A DNA stretch of 64,000 nt from Ariolimax columbianus (lineage: Eukaryota > Mollusca > Gastropoda > Stylommatophora > Arionidae), in the NCBI GenBank assembly GCA_036924085.1, contig JAVGWX010000007.1, positions 99,419,641-99,483,640 on the forward strand, written 5' to 3'. The position numbers and the translations under genes are program-made. The notes under the pieces were generated by a model, which did not search any database, had not been told where the DNA came from, and saw nothing but the letters and a program-made list of their open reading frames with translations. Of the stretch, positions 20,946-31,430 are shown in pieces. The number at the start of each line of letters is the position of its first letter. Within the stretch, counting starts at the first letter, position 1.

Positions 20946-21194
20946 CTTTTTCTATCAGTGGTACAATAAATATTCTAGAGTGTACAGTACGTGATGCATG
21001 TAGCAGCCTTTGCTTCTAAACCCAAATATTCTCCTGGGGATCTCAGCAACGAGAACACACATGGTGATGATAGTGGTTTTTTTTAATAGAGAGTCAGAAT
21101 GTATCAGATTCTACCAAGTGTCACCCCATCATAGCACCCAGTAGTTTGGGAACCATGAAAGCAGTATGTATAGTTTGTTTTACCCTACTTGGCT
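20946..21194. other. Spacer
   Basis: No feature recognised. Confidence 0.3.
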
Positions 21195-21500
21195 TGGCTT
21201 CGTTCGTTCTCAATCTCCCACTACCAAACCCTGAAAGGGCTTAAGTAGCAGAATGTAGTCCAGAGAACGGAATGCTTTGTGTCGTAGTTTACAGCTCGAC
21301 TGCAATATTTTCACCTTTCTGTCCAACACATCCGACTTCAGCAAGCATTTTTTGAGTACCAGGTTAGCATTCCCTCTTCGATCCCTTCTCCTTAGCCAGT
21401 CTGCTGTGTTGCAGTCTGTTATCCAGGATCACCGCGTGGAGGTGTAGAAGGGTCTTGGCAGCTCTGGTTTGCTGGCCCTGTTACTAGCAGTCAGCAATGG
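21195..21500 (+). repeat. IR-1 interspersed repeat, copy 1
   Basis: CGTTCGTTCTCAATCTCCC at the start, then GTAGTCCAGAGAACGGAATG, CCAACACATCCGACTTCAGC, TCTCCTTAGCCAGTCTGCT, TTATCCAGGATCACCGCGTG and a single copy of the terminal CTAGCAGTCAGCAATGGGTC unit. Other copies are at 25700 and 46891/48283. No coding capacity or terminal repeats are visible, so the class is unknown. Confidence 0.85.
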
Positions 21501-21507
21501 GTCGCTC

Positions 21508-21672
21508 AGTGAATGAATTGTGGAGTAGGTATATCATGCTGAAGTTAGGTGACTGAGTGAGTGAATTGTGGAGTGGGTCTTTTCTGCTGAAGTTAGGTGA
21601 CTGAGTGAGTGAATTGTAGAGTAGGTTTATCATGCTGAAGTTAGGTGACTGAGTGAGTGAATTGTAGAGTAG
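21508..21672. repeat. 48-bp minisatellite directly after IR-1
   Basis: About 3.5 units with GAAGTTAGGTGACTGAGTGA and GAATTGTGGAGTAGG. Confidence 0.9.
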
Positions 21673-21724
21673 TTCGACAATTTATGCTATTCAAACTTAT
21701 CTGTAACCTCATATTTTTGTCGAC

Positions 21725-22965
21725 TTAGTTGTTCAGATGACCTAGTTGATCAGATGAACTAGTTGACCAAATGAACTAGTTGACCAAATGAACTAGTTGA
21801 CAAGATGAACTAGTAGATTAGATGAACTAGTTGACCAGATGACCTAATTGATAAGATGAACTAGTTGACAAGATTGCCTATGTGATCAGATGAACTAGTT
21901 GATCAGATGACCTACTTGAGCAGATGAACTAGTTGACCAGATGACCTAATTGATTAGATGAACTAGTTGACAAGATGGCCTACTTGATCAGATGAACTAG
22001 TTGGTCAGATGACCTACTTGATCACATGAACTAGTTGATCAGATGACCTAATTGATTAGATGAACTAGTTGACAAGATAACCTACTTGATCAGATGAACT
22101 AGTTGATCAGATGACCTAATTGATTAGATGAACTAGTTGACAAGATAACCTAATTGATTAGATGAACTAGTTGACAAGATGGCCTACTTGATCAGATGAA
22201 CTAGTAGATCAGATGAACTAGTTGACCAGATGACCTAATTGATAAGATCAACTAGTTGACAAGATGGCCTATGTGATCAGATGAGCTAGTAGATCAGATG
22301 ACCTACTTGACCAGGTGAACTAATTGACCAGATGACCTAATTGATTAGATGAATTAGTTGACAAGATTTCCTACTTGATCAGATGAACTAGCTGACCAGA
22401 TAACCAACTTAATCAGATGAACTAGTTGACCAGAGGACTTTCTTGCCATATGAACTACTTTATCAAATGAACTAGTTGATCAGATGACATACTTGATCAG
22501 ATGAACTAGATGACCATAAGATCTACTTGATCAGAATAACAAGTTTACCAGATGACCTACATGATCATATAAATTAGTTGACCAGATGGCCTTAATCAGT
22601 TGAACTACTTGATTAGATGACCTACTTGTTCAGATGACCTACTTGATCAGATGACCTACTTGATGAGATGAACTAGTTTATCACATGACCTTCTTAATGA
22701 AATGACTTACACTGTCAGATGATCTACTTGATCAGATGAACGAGTTGATCAAATGAACTAGTTGACCAGATGACTTTCTTGCCAGATGAACTACTTTATC
22801 AGATGACCTACTTGATCAGATGCTCTACTTGATCAGATGACCTACCTGATCAGATGACCTATTTGATCAGATGACATACTTGATCAGACAAACTACTTCC
22901 TCAGATGAATTAGTTGATCACATGACCTACTTGTTCACATGACCTAGTTGATCGCAAGAATCTAT
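21725..22965. repeat. 17-bp degenerate satellite array, about 73 units
   Basis: GATGAACTAGTTGATCA and GATGACCTACTTGATCA units alternate irregularly over 1.24 kb, with diverged units (for example TTTCTTGCC) towards the right end. There is no open frame of note. Confidence 0.95.
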
Positions 22966-23007
22966 TGAATTTGAAACTCTAGTGTAAAAATATGGTGATG
23001 CCAGATA

Positions 23008-24168
23008 TATGTGACTGTGTCATGTTGTTCAATTAGGTTGATGTGTGGCTGTGTCAAGTTGTTCAGTGAGGCTGATGTGTGGCTGTGTCATGTTGTTCAG
23101 TGAGGCTGATGTTCGACTGTGTCAAGTTGTTCAATAAGGATGTTGTGATTTGTGACTGTATCAAGTTGTTCAGTGGGGCTGATGTTTGACTGTATCAAGT
23201 TGTTCAGTGAGGCTGTTATGTGACTGTGTCAAGTTGTTCAGTGAGGCTGATGTTTGACTGTATCAAGTTGTTCAGTGAGGTTGATGTGTGACTGTGTTAC
23301 GTTGTTCAGTGAGGCTGATATGTGACTGTGTCAAGTTGTTCAGTAAGGATGTTGTGATTTGTGACTGTATCAAGTTGTTCAGTGAGGCTGATGTGTGACT
23401 GTATCAAGTTGTTCAGTGAGGTTGATGTGTGACTGTGTCAAGTTGTTCAATAAGGCTGATGTGTGACTGTGTCAAGTTGTTCAGTAAGGCTGATGTGTGA
23501 CTGTGTCACGTTGTTCAATGAGGCTGATGTTGACTGTGTAAAATTGTTCAGTGAGGCTGATGTGTGACTGTGTCACGTTGTTCAGTAAGCCTGATGTGGG
23601 ACTGTGTCACGTTGTTCAATGAGGCTGATGTGCGACTGTGTCAAGTTGTTCAGTGAGGCTGATGTGCGACTGTGTCAAGTTGTTCAATGAGGATGATGTG
23701 TGGCTGTGTCATGTTGTTCAGTGAGGCTGATGTTCGACTGTGTCAAGTTGTTCAATAAGGATGTTGTGATTTGTGACTGTATCAAGTTGTTCAGTGAGGC
23801 TGATGTTCGACTGTGTCATGTTGTTCAGTGAGGATGATGTGTGACTGTGTCAAGTTGTTCAGTGAGGCTGATGTGTGACTGTGTCAAGTTGTTCAGTAAG
23901 GCTGATGTGTGACTGTGTCACGTTGTTCAATGAGGCTGATGTGTGACTGTGCCACGTTGTTCAATGAGGCTGATGTGTGACTGTGTCAAGTTGTTCAGTG
24001 AGGCTGATGTGTGACTGTGTCACGTTGTTCAGTAAGGCTGATGTGTGACTGTGTCACGTTGTTCAATGAGGCTGATGTGTGACTGTGTCAAATTGTTCAG
24101 TGAGGATGATGTGTGACTGTGTCAAGTTGTTCAGTGAGGATGATGTGTGACTGTGTCAAGTTGTTCAA
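23008..24168. repeat. 34-bp satellite array, about 34 units
   Basis: Units carry GTGACTGTGTCAAGTTGTTC and AGTGAGGCTGAT with recurring variants (CACG for CAAG, AATGAGG, and a longer GATGTTGTGATTTGTGAC form). The longer form recurs at 23.13, 23.35 and 23.76 kb, implying duplication of multi-unit blocks. Confidence 0.95.
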
Positions 24169-24565
24169 TCAGTTTCATTTTATGGCCGAATCAGCTGACT
24201 GTCACTTGGCACATTTAGCCACCATGAATTCAACTCGGTTTTTTTATCCACTCTTAATTCTTTGGGAAAAGCTTAAATTAAATTGTTGAACGAACATGTA
24301 GATATAGTCTATGACTTACATGAACAATTTGTTGCCCGAATGACAAATCTTGAAGTACATAACACATCATTTCTTGGCTGTTGTTGTTTTTGTTTTTATC
24401 TCCTAATTTTTAAAACAAATTTATGAGAAGATGTAGATGTAGCTTGTGGCACTTCAGTTGGTTATTGTCTGGAAATCTAAATATGTGCACATTGGCTTTC
24501 CATAACTCGCCAAGTTTCATCATAGGATCTCTAGAGTTGCTTTCTGCAGCTACAGAAAGAGTGCA
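24169..24565. other. Spacer
   Basis: No gene or array seen. Confidence 0.35.
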
Positions 24566-24640
24566 CGTGGTTTTAACTTAACTTAACTTAACTTAACTTC
24601 TTTATACTGGCTTAGAAAACTCTACAGAACACATTTATGA
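24566..24640 (-). mobile_element. 3' end of a CR1-like LINE (solo tail)
   Basis: On the minus strand, CTAAGCCAGTATAAAGAAGT followed by (TTAAG)n matches the last bases and microsatellite tail of the CR1-like element at 34.2-36.0 kb. Confidence 0.8.
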
Positions 24641-25084
24641 CGATAGAATCATAAAAACAATAATACCACAACAAACAAATACTACTAAGACAAATTGTAC
24701 ATTTGGGATTATTGTTTTGTTTTATTTCGTACAATAAAGTTTGTTTAAAACGATTAATTCAAAAATTGGGAATGTTTTAGAATTGTACAAATGTACTCTG
24801 ATTGATCAATACTTCCGTTTATGTAGAGGCTAAATGCTGATAAACAGATGAAGGATATGTTTGTACTATAATGGGCAAGGAAAGAGATGGTTAAATGTGA
24901 ATATCTGGTTGTTCCCACTATCATGTGTGATGAGGATCACTGTCTCTGCTCATTCATTCGGAATATGTCATTCAGCGCATGCGCACAAAGGTGACAAGCC
25001 AGTCGAACGCAATCAGCAATGCTAAAAGAATCTCCCGCTACCAATATATTTTTGAAAAAAATTTGACCTAATTAATTTTCTTAA
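24641..25084. other. Spacer
   Basis: AT-rich. No gene recognised. Confidence 0.35.
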
Positions 25085-25655
25085 TTAGTCGCCGTGGTAG
25101 TCGTCTTTCAAAATTTGTAACTTTTATATTTGTTTGTCAATAAATATGATTTTCTGGCGTGTAGATACACAATAGCATAACGAACATGTGGGTGTTATTG
25201 TTTTTGTTGTATGTTTGTTAGTTTTTGAGATTTAAAAAGATGAAGTTGAAAATTTATGAAAATCTCGGAAAAAGTTTGGACTCGACCACTAGGCCTAGTC
25301 GCTTCGATAGAAAACCATGGAAACCACAACAACGTATCGATACTGTGTTTACAATATCGCCACAACTGTTAGTTTCCAATTCAAACGTAGTTCTTTCATT
25401 TAAACAAACAAAATAAACAGATCTACGCGATAAAAATCTTTCTCAACAACCTACTTCCCCTTTCGCAAAAAGTCGGGTTGCTCCAAACGGCGTATACAAA
25501 ATTAAAACTGTTCAAAGGCCATTTGTAATCGCACATACGATACTTTAACCGGCAAAATATCGTGTATATATGGAGGGCGTAGTCAGCAGTAAAAAATGGC
25601 TGTCAGGAGTGACTCCGTTCAAAAAAAAAAAAATTTTTTCCGCACACCGTTTTTG
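25085..25655. repeat. IR-2 interspersed repeat, copy 1 (uninterrupted)
   Basis: AATTTGTAACTTTTATATTT, GTGGGTGTTATTGTTTTTGT, GACCACTAGGCCTAGTCGCT, GTTGCTCCAAACGGCGTATA, CCGGCAAAATATCGTGTATA and a homopolymer A/T patch before CACCGTTTTT. It is collinear with 30415-31243 except for a 227-bp insertion there. It has no clear coding capacity, and its class is unknown. Confidence 0.88.
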
Positions 25656-25699
25656 TAGGCCGAGCTGGTCCAAAGGGATCGGACATTGGAGTGCTACAG

Positions 25700-25990
25700 G
25701 TTTAGTAGCAGAATGTAGTCCAGAGAACGGAATGCGTTGTGTCATAGTTTACAGCTTTACTGCGGTATGTGCACCTTTCGGTCCAACACATCCGACTTCA
25801 GCAAGCATGTTTTGAGTACCGGGTTAGCATTCCATCTTCGATCCATTCTCCTTAGCCAGTCTGCCCTGCTGCAGCCTGTTATCTAGGATTACCGCGTGGA
25901 GGTGTAGCAGGGTCTTGGCAGCTCTGGTTCACTGACCCTGACGCTAGCAGTCAGCTATGGGTCGCTGACCGCTGCAGCTCATGCGCTGCT
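25700..25990 (+). repeat. IR-1 interspersed repeat, copy 2 (intact)
   Basis: Runs from GTAGCAGAATGTAGTCCAG through CTGCCCTGCTGCAGCCTGTT to a single CTGACGCTAGCAGTCAGC unit. It supplies the empty-site sequence for the LINE insertion in copy 3 (47.1-48.3 kb). Confidence 0.87.
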
Positions 25991-26275
25991 CGAGAGAGAA
26001 TAAATGTGATTATTTGACATATATTTGAGGATATGATGAGACCTAGTGGGGTAATGTGTCTCGGTCCCAGAAGTCCACGACATGTCTCTAGAAGCTTCCT
26101 TGAACGATCTGTAAGGGTTCTGCAAAGGTCTATAGTTGTTCCGAAAAAAGTCACTAAAGGCTCTGCAAATGGTCTTCAGAGGTTCCACAAAAGCTCTACA
26201 AAGATCCCGAGCTAGAACGACAAATGCATTGTCCATCTTAAAACGTTGTTGTTCTCAGATCGAGCCACCATCTAA

Positions 26276-26660
26276 GTCATTATCATCATTATCATGTAGC
26301 ATGTCTTTTGCAGAACGTTACTCTTGTGATAGCCTGTCTGTAAAAAAATATATCATTCGCCAGTCTTCCTGCTTGCTCCAAGGTCAAATCCAACGTTTCC
26401 TTGTTGTCATGAGTCTATCATCTTCTCGATCGACCCCTGTCTCTTTTTTCATTGACCATGCCTTCCATAACCACTCTCTCCAGCCCGTTGTTTCGTTTGA
26501 CGTGTCCAGAAAACCTCAGTTTTCGGATCATTACGTCATTTATGAATATATTCTTCTCTACATTCAAGTCTTGCCGGATGGATTTGTTTCTTTCTTTCTT
26601 TGTGGACGGGATTTTGAGGACTCTTCTGTGGCACTGTGTTCTTATTGCTTTTGTAATCAT
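26276..26660 (-). mobile_element. LINE-B 3' coding end
   Basis: The minus-strand frame reads HRRVLKIPSTKKERNKS, then FSGHVKRNNGLERVVMEGMV and KRDRGRSRR. This is the same C-terminal region as in LINE-B at 33.75-34.0 kb (CHINRHSGLKKTVMEGM, KRGRGRPRRR). It finishes in an ATGATAATGATGATAATGA tail like that of the 34.09 kb copy. 5'-truncated. Confidence 0.85.
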
Positions 26661-27503
26661 CCATAGGTTCCCACAGGAAAAATGCATGTTCTTAGGACCC
26701 ATCTTGCAGTGCCCAATTAATAGGACATACATGCATTTTCAATAGATAATAATGTGACCTATTATTGCCAATACCACAACAGTTCAACATTGCATACATA
26801 TTGTTATGATGTTTCTATCATTACATTAAATCCTTGAAATTATCAATGGTTTCGATTAATACATTGACAATATTTAAATAATTTATCGATCGTTTGGATA
26901 AACGATACTAGAACGTATTGTACCTGAGAGATGAGGCAGGGGGAAGAGAAAATTGATAAACGACATCAAAGATCCTCCGATGACAGTGACAGAGACTGGA
27001 GAATTGATTAACTATCGAGTGTCTTACACATCAGTTGTGATGAGAGAGACTATCTGCAAAGGATAAACTACATGATGATGGAACCATGATGAATAGGAAA
27101 GACTCGCCGCCAATAGCGCAGACTCGCGCAGGGCTTTTGCGGAGCATGTTGAAAGACACGAAGTAGCAAAACGAATGGAGGCTATCCAGAGATGACCGCT
27201 CCGAAAGTCAGCTCACAGCAATCCTTCCTCAACCTCGTTGGACGAGCGTGTTCTATTTCCTTTAACTAAGTGTGGCAGACAATTATGTGCTCAGTTTTGG
27301 CTTATTTAGTCATCTTGGAACTCATGCGAACAGGAAATATTGACTAAGTGGTCCTCATAGATTGCAATGGACGAACAGCACAAGCAACACATGAATATGG
27401 CCGATCTAGTGATTGCCCATCGAGATGCAGATGTAGTTTTTAAATACGACTTTTTGGAGACATTTGCATTATTTCAAGGGTTCTTCCTTGACAAACAGAG
27501 AAA

Positions 27504-27508
<5 letters not shown>
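26661..27508. other. Spacer, trace of LINE-B tail near 27050
   Basis: GGATAAACTACATGATGATG at about 27060 resembles the last bases of LINE-B. Otherwise nothing is recognised. Confidence 0.3.
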
Positions 27509-27562
<54 letters not shown>

Positions 27563-27563
27563 G
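27509..27563. repeat. (GA)n followed by poly-G
   Basis: About 20 AG units, then a run of ten or more G. Confidence 0.95.
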
Positions 27564-27576
27564 TGAGATGACAGTT

Positions 27577-28125
27577 GTCTAGATTTACCTGCACAAAGTG
27601 AAGGCTCTAATATAAAGTTTGGTGTATAGATTTACTTGTACAAAGTGAAGGCTCTAATATAATGTTTGGTGTCTAGATTTACCTGTATAAAGTGCAGGCT
27701 CTAATATAATGTTTGGTGTCTAGATTTACCTGAACAAAGTGCAGGCTCTAATATAATGTTTGGTGTCTAGATTTACCTGTACAAAGTGCAGGCTCTAATA
27801 TAATGTTTGGTGTCTAGATTTACCTGTATAAGGTGCAGGCTCTAATATAAAGTTTGGTGTCTAGATTTACTTGTACAAAGTGAAGGCTCTAAGATAAAGT
27901 TTGGTGTCTAGATTTACCTGTATAAAGTGCAGGCTCTAATATAATGTTTGGTGTCTAGATGTATTTGTATAAAGTGAAGGCTCTAATTTAATGTTTGGTG
28001 TCTAGATTTACTTGTACAAAGTGCAGGCTCTAATATAATGTTTGGTGTCTGGATTTACCTGTACAAAGTGCAGGGTCTAATATAATGTTTGGTGTTTAGA
28101 TTTACCTGTATAAAGTGCAGGCTTC
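27577..28125. repeat. 47-bp minisatellite, about 11.5 copies
   Basis: Units carry CTAGATTTACCTGTACAAAG, TGCAGGCTCTAATATAATG and TTTGGTGT, with linked variants (TATAAAG or ACAAAG; TGAAGG or TGCAGG). Confidence 0.95.
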
Positions 28126-28271
28126 TTACATTTAACTGTTGTGTATTCTACTTGCGTTGTATATTCCCAACCTTATGCTGCCCTTTGCTAACTGAAGTAA
28201 CTGTATCTTGGATGTGATGTACTCAACATGCAGTGAGCTGAGTGGGGCAGGTGTGTATTTGGACATATTGC

Positions 28272-28282
<11 letters not shown>

Positions 28283-28313
<31 letters not shown>

Positions 28314-28366
28314 CACGCGTATAAGAGAGAGAGAGAAGGAGAGAGAGAGAAAAAGAGTAAGAGAGA
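28283..28366. repeat. (GA)n-rich tract
   Basis: GAGAGA runs interrupted by CTCACGCGTATAA. Confidence 0.9.
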
Positions 28367-28502
28367 GTTTGTGTGCATGTGCATGTGTTCCGGAATGAAC
28401 AAAACGTCACTAACAACTGAAAGGAACTGTGAATTAACGAATCCGATTATTGTTGTTAATGTTTAGTCGTGTCTGGTTACGTAGTACACATCTTGCAAGA
28501 AC

Positions 28503-28516
28503 ATTTATTATTTATT
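28503..28516 (-). terminator. Candidate polyadenylation signals of P450 gene A
   Basis: On the minus strand GGAATAAATAATAAATG holds two AATAAA hexamers about 300 nt past the P450 A stop codon. No nearer AATAAA was noticed in the intervening 3' region. Confidence 0.5.
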
Positions 28517-28569
28517 CCGAATCATCGAAAACAGAAATTTTGTTTTCACTAACTTACACTGGTCACCTA

Positions 28570-28805
28570 TAACTCATTATCTCAGCTGGTGACGTGAAGT
28601 TGCTGGTTACTGAAAAGTTATGTCTTAAGATTTGGACGTAATGATACTGGTCACTTAAATGTCAAGTCCTAAGATTAGGACGAAATGATGCTAGTCAACT
28701 AAATTTCACGTTTTCAGCTTGGGACGTAACAATACTAGTCACCTAAATGTCACGTCTTAAGATTGGGACCAAATGATACTGGTCACCTAAAAATCATGTC
28801 AACCT
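28570..28805. repeat. About 43-46-bp degenerate minisatellite in the P450 A 3' region
   Basis: Four to five diverged units with ACTGGTCACCTAAATGTCA and TCTTAAGATTGGGACG. They lie between the P450 A stop codon and the candidate polyadenylation signals, so they are probably transcribed as 3' UTR. Confidence 0.8.
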
Positions 28806-28816
28806 TTGTTAGATAA

Positions 28817-29989
28817 TTATTTTCTCTCTACCATTCTCACCTCGTACGGCTTGGGCGATATAACACTGCCACAGTGATAGTTTAAAGGAGGAACAGAGTC
28901 GGGAGTTGGTGGTAGGAACTGAAACTTCTGGAACATAGAGGAGAGGAACAGAAAGAGCTCCATCTTAGCTATAGCCTCGCCCAAACAGACACGACGTCCA
29001 ATGCTGAACGGTATAAACTGTTCGGGGACCTTCAGTTTACCGGTCTCATCGATGAATCGTTCAGGTCTGAAGGTCATGGCGTCATCTCCCCACGTGCTCT
29101 TATCAAACAGGACCGAGTCCAGGCTTGGAATGATGTACGTTCCTTTCGGAAGAGTATAACCTCTCAGAGTTACCTCCTCAGAGCACATATGGGTGACCGA
29201 CATGGGCACAATACTGCCACGTCTTTGCGTTTCCATGATGACAGCGTTAAGATAGGTCAGCTGAGACTTATCTTGCATGGTTGGTGCTCGATCTGTCCCT
29301 ATCGTATCTTTAATCTCTCGGTACACCTTGTTTTGTACTTCCGGGTGGTTGAGCATGTATATAATACACCAGTAGATTGTTGTGCTGGTGGTCTCTGTCC
29401 CAGCTGAGAACAGGTCAAGCATTACTTTAGTTAAGTTCTTGTCATCCAGTGTAGTAGCTATGCCAGCTTGGATTTTTCTGTTTCTCTCAATAATGTAGGC
29501 ATCGATGAGATTACAGACGTCGTTAGAATCCTCTACGTGTCGTTTCTTTTCAACAATAAATTTCGACAATAAATCCAGAATTGCTAGAGCATTTGTGGTT
29601 AATATTTTGGCCTTGAAGAGATCGCCTGGTAGTTTTTTAAGCCAGGAGATAAAATTGACTAAACTGACCATTTGTTGGTCAGAAACTGTTGATCCCAACT
29701 TGTGAATCAGATCCTGGAAATTCTTATCGTCATATTCAAATCGATGACCCATAAGAATGGAACATATAATGTTGGACGTGCTAATGTTTGTCATTACCCG
29801 GATGTCAGTTGGTTTTCCTTTCAGACTTGTCAGATAATTAATGTAACAACCAACTTCGTCCTGTATCTTCTCAGCAAGCAGGTTCTTTCCCATCCCGAAA
29901 GATCTGAGGATGGACAAGCTTACTGTTCTCTGCTCTTTCCAGAGTTTGCCGTTAGAAAAGATAACTCCTTTCTGAGGAATTCCAGTGAC
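28817..29989 (-). CDS. Cytochrome P450 (CYP2-clan type) gene A, exon 3, catalytic domain
   Basis: A single 1173-nt exon encoding residues 103-492 of a membrane-bound, heme-thiolate monooxygenase of the endoplasmic reticulum. Visible P450 hallmarks, in order (residue numbers for the spliced protein): WKEQR (C-helix, about 119-123), I-helix AGTETT (298-303), K-helix ExxR as ETQR (355-358), PERF (411-414) and the heme loop FSIGRRVCLG with its cysteine at about 437. The sequence before the first exon base is TTAG (acceptor), and the TAA stop is at 28817. The exon starts in phase 0, matching exon 2's donor. CYP2-clan proteins oxidise xenobiotics, fatty acids or steroids; the substrate here cannot be inferred. 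All key residues are present and the frame is intact, so it is probably functional. Confidence 0.96.
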   Translation of the reverse strand, partial: VTGIPQKGVIFSNGKLWKEQRTVSLSILRSFGMGKNLLAEKIQDEVGCYINYLTSLKGKPTDIRVMTNISTSNIICSILMGHRFEYDDKNFQDLIHKLGSTVSDQQMVSLVNFISWLKKLPGDLFKAKILTTNALAILDLLSKFIVEKKRHVEDSNDVCNLIDAYIIERNRKIQAGIATTLDDKNLTKVMLDLFSAGTETTSTTIYWCIIYMLNHPEVQNKVYREIKDTIGTDRAPTMQDKSQLTYLNAVIMETQRRGSIVPMSVTHMCSEEVTLRGYTLPKGTYIIPSLDSVLFDKSTWGDDAMTFRPERFIDETGKLKVPEQFIPFSIGRRVCLGEAIAKMELFLFLSSMFQKFQFLPPTPDSVPPLNYHCGSVISPKPYEVRMVERK

Positions 29990-30414
29990 CTAATGGAGAA
30001 AACAAAGTGTCTGGTAGTATACATGTACAATGTATTCATAATACCCTAGGTTTATCGGAACGGGAAAAACCGATATTTCTATTGTGACTGACAAATGTCA
30101 AATGCAATATAATGAGGGAATAATCAAATCAACGCGCTTGAAATTCAATATTTCATTGTTGGCTCCCTTTTGAAGATTTTACAATTATAACTGAATTATC
30201 TTTCACAACTAATTGATCATGAATGATCAACATTGTGTGATAATGACGCAACTTAGTAACGCGAAGTGTCTCTGCGACATTTGACATTTACATATAACTA
30301 GCGCAGCTGCTTCCATTGGTCCTTTAATGATTCCAAATGTAAACACGGATTCTACCATTTGACCGTTATGTATGGAACATTAACATTAACATGACATTTA
30401 ATTAGCACGCTACA
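29990..30414. other. P450 A intron 2, 5' side of exon 3
   Basis: AT-rich intronic sequence with no element recognised before IR-2. Confidence 0.6.
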
Positions 30415-31243
30415 TATTTTTTAACGAAAAATTTGCATCTCGCTGTGATAGTCGACTTTCAAAATTTGTAACTTTAATGTTTGTTTGTCAATAAATATGA
30501 TTTTCTTGTGTGTAGAGACACAATTGAATAAAGAACTTGTGGGTGTTATTGTTTTTGTTGTGTGTTTGTTACTTTCTGAGATACAAAAAGATGAAGTTGA
30601 AAATTTATGCAAATCTCTGAAAAAATTTAGATTTTGTTTCTTATTTGTTTGTTTCTTAAGCGTTTGCCTCACTAGTTTCTACTGGCGGAGGCGCGCCCAT
30701 TCCACCCCAGACCTTAGACCTTTGGGCGATATTAGGACGCATTAACTAGTGCTTGGATGTATGTGTGCGTCTGTATGTACCTATGCTAGGTTTGTGCGCC
30801 CTCAGAAGCTAGCCCAACCAAAGTGCAATGTAAAGGACTCACCATGAGGGCGCGTGGAAAGTTGTGTCCTCGACCACTAGGCCTAGTCGCTCCGATAGAA
30901 AACCATGGAAACCACAACAATGTATCGATACTGTGTCTACAATATCGACACAACTGATAGTTTCCAATTTAAACTTAGTTCTTTCATGTAAACAAACAAA
31001 ATAAACAGATCTACTCGATAAAGATCTTTCCCAAAAACCTACTTCGCCTTTCACAAAAAGTCGGCTTGCTCCAAACGGCGTATACATCATTAAAACTGTT
31101 CAAAAGCCATTTGTAATCGAAAATATCATACTTTAACCGGCAAAATATCGTGTATATATGGGTGACGTTTTCAGCAGTAAAACATGGCTGTCGGGAGTGT
31201 CTCCGTTCAAATAAATTTTTTTTTTTCCGAACACCGTTTTTGA
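30415..31243. repeat. IR-2 interspersed repeat, copy 2, carrying a 227-bp insertion
   Basis: Collinear with 25085-25655, but at the point where copy 1 runs from AAAAAGTTTGGA straight into CTCGACCACTAGG this copy has an extra segment at 30637-30863. Confidence 0.88.
30637..30863 (-). mobile_element. Short retro-repeat (E227) inserted in IR-2
   Basis: GTTTGCCTCACTAGTTTCTA, GGCGGAGGCGCGCC, GGGCGATATTAGGACGCATT, GTATGTACCTATGCTAGGTT, GTGCGCC and GCAATGTAAAGG are shared with 63570-63795. Both copies have a T-rich run on the left, i.e. an A-rich tail on the minus strand, as in SINEs. No clear A/B boxes are seen. It is absent from IR-2 copy 1, which proves that it is mobile. Confidence 0.8.
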
Positions 31244-31430
31244 ATGGAGCGTGAGTCTAGACATTCTTGATAAATGCGTGCTAAAGGTTAACAAGAATTG
31301 TATCTTAATAAGAATAGAGAAAATGTTTGAATCTGAAATTCATGAAGTTCAAGCAGATTTTTATGAAAGACAGAGGATCGGAGATCACATATTCAATATG
31401 AGGAATATATACGAATATACACAGGGTGTA

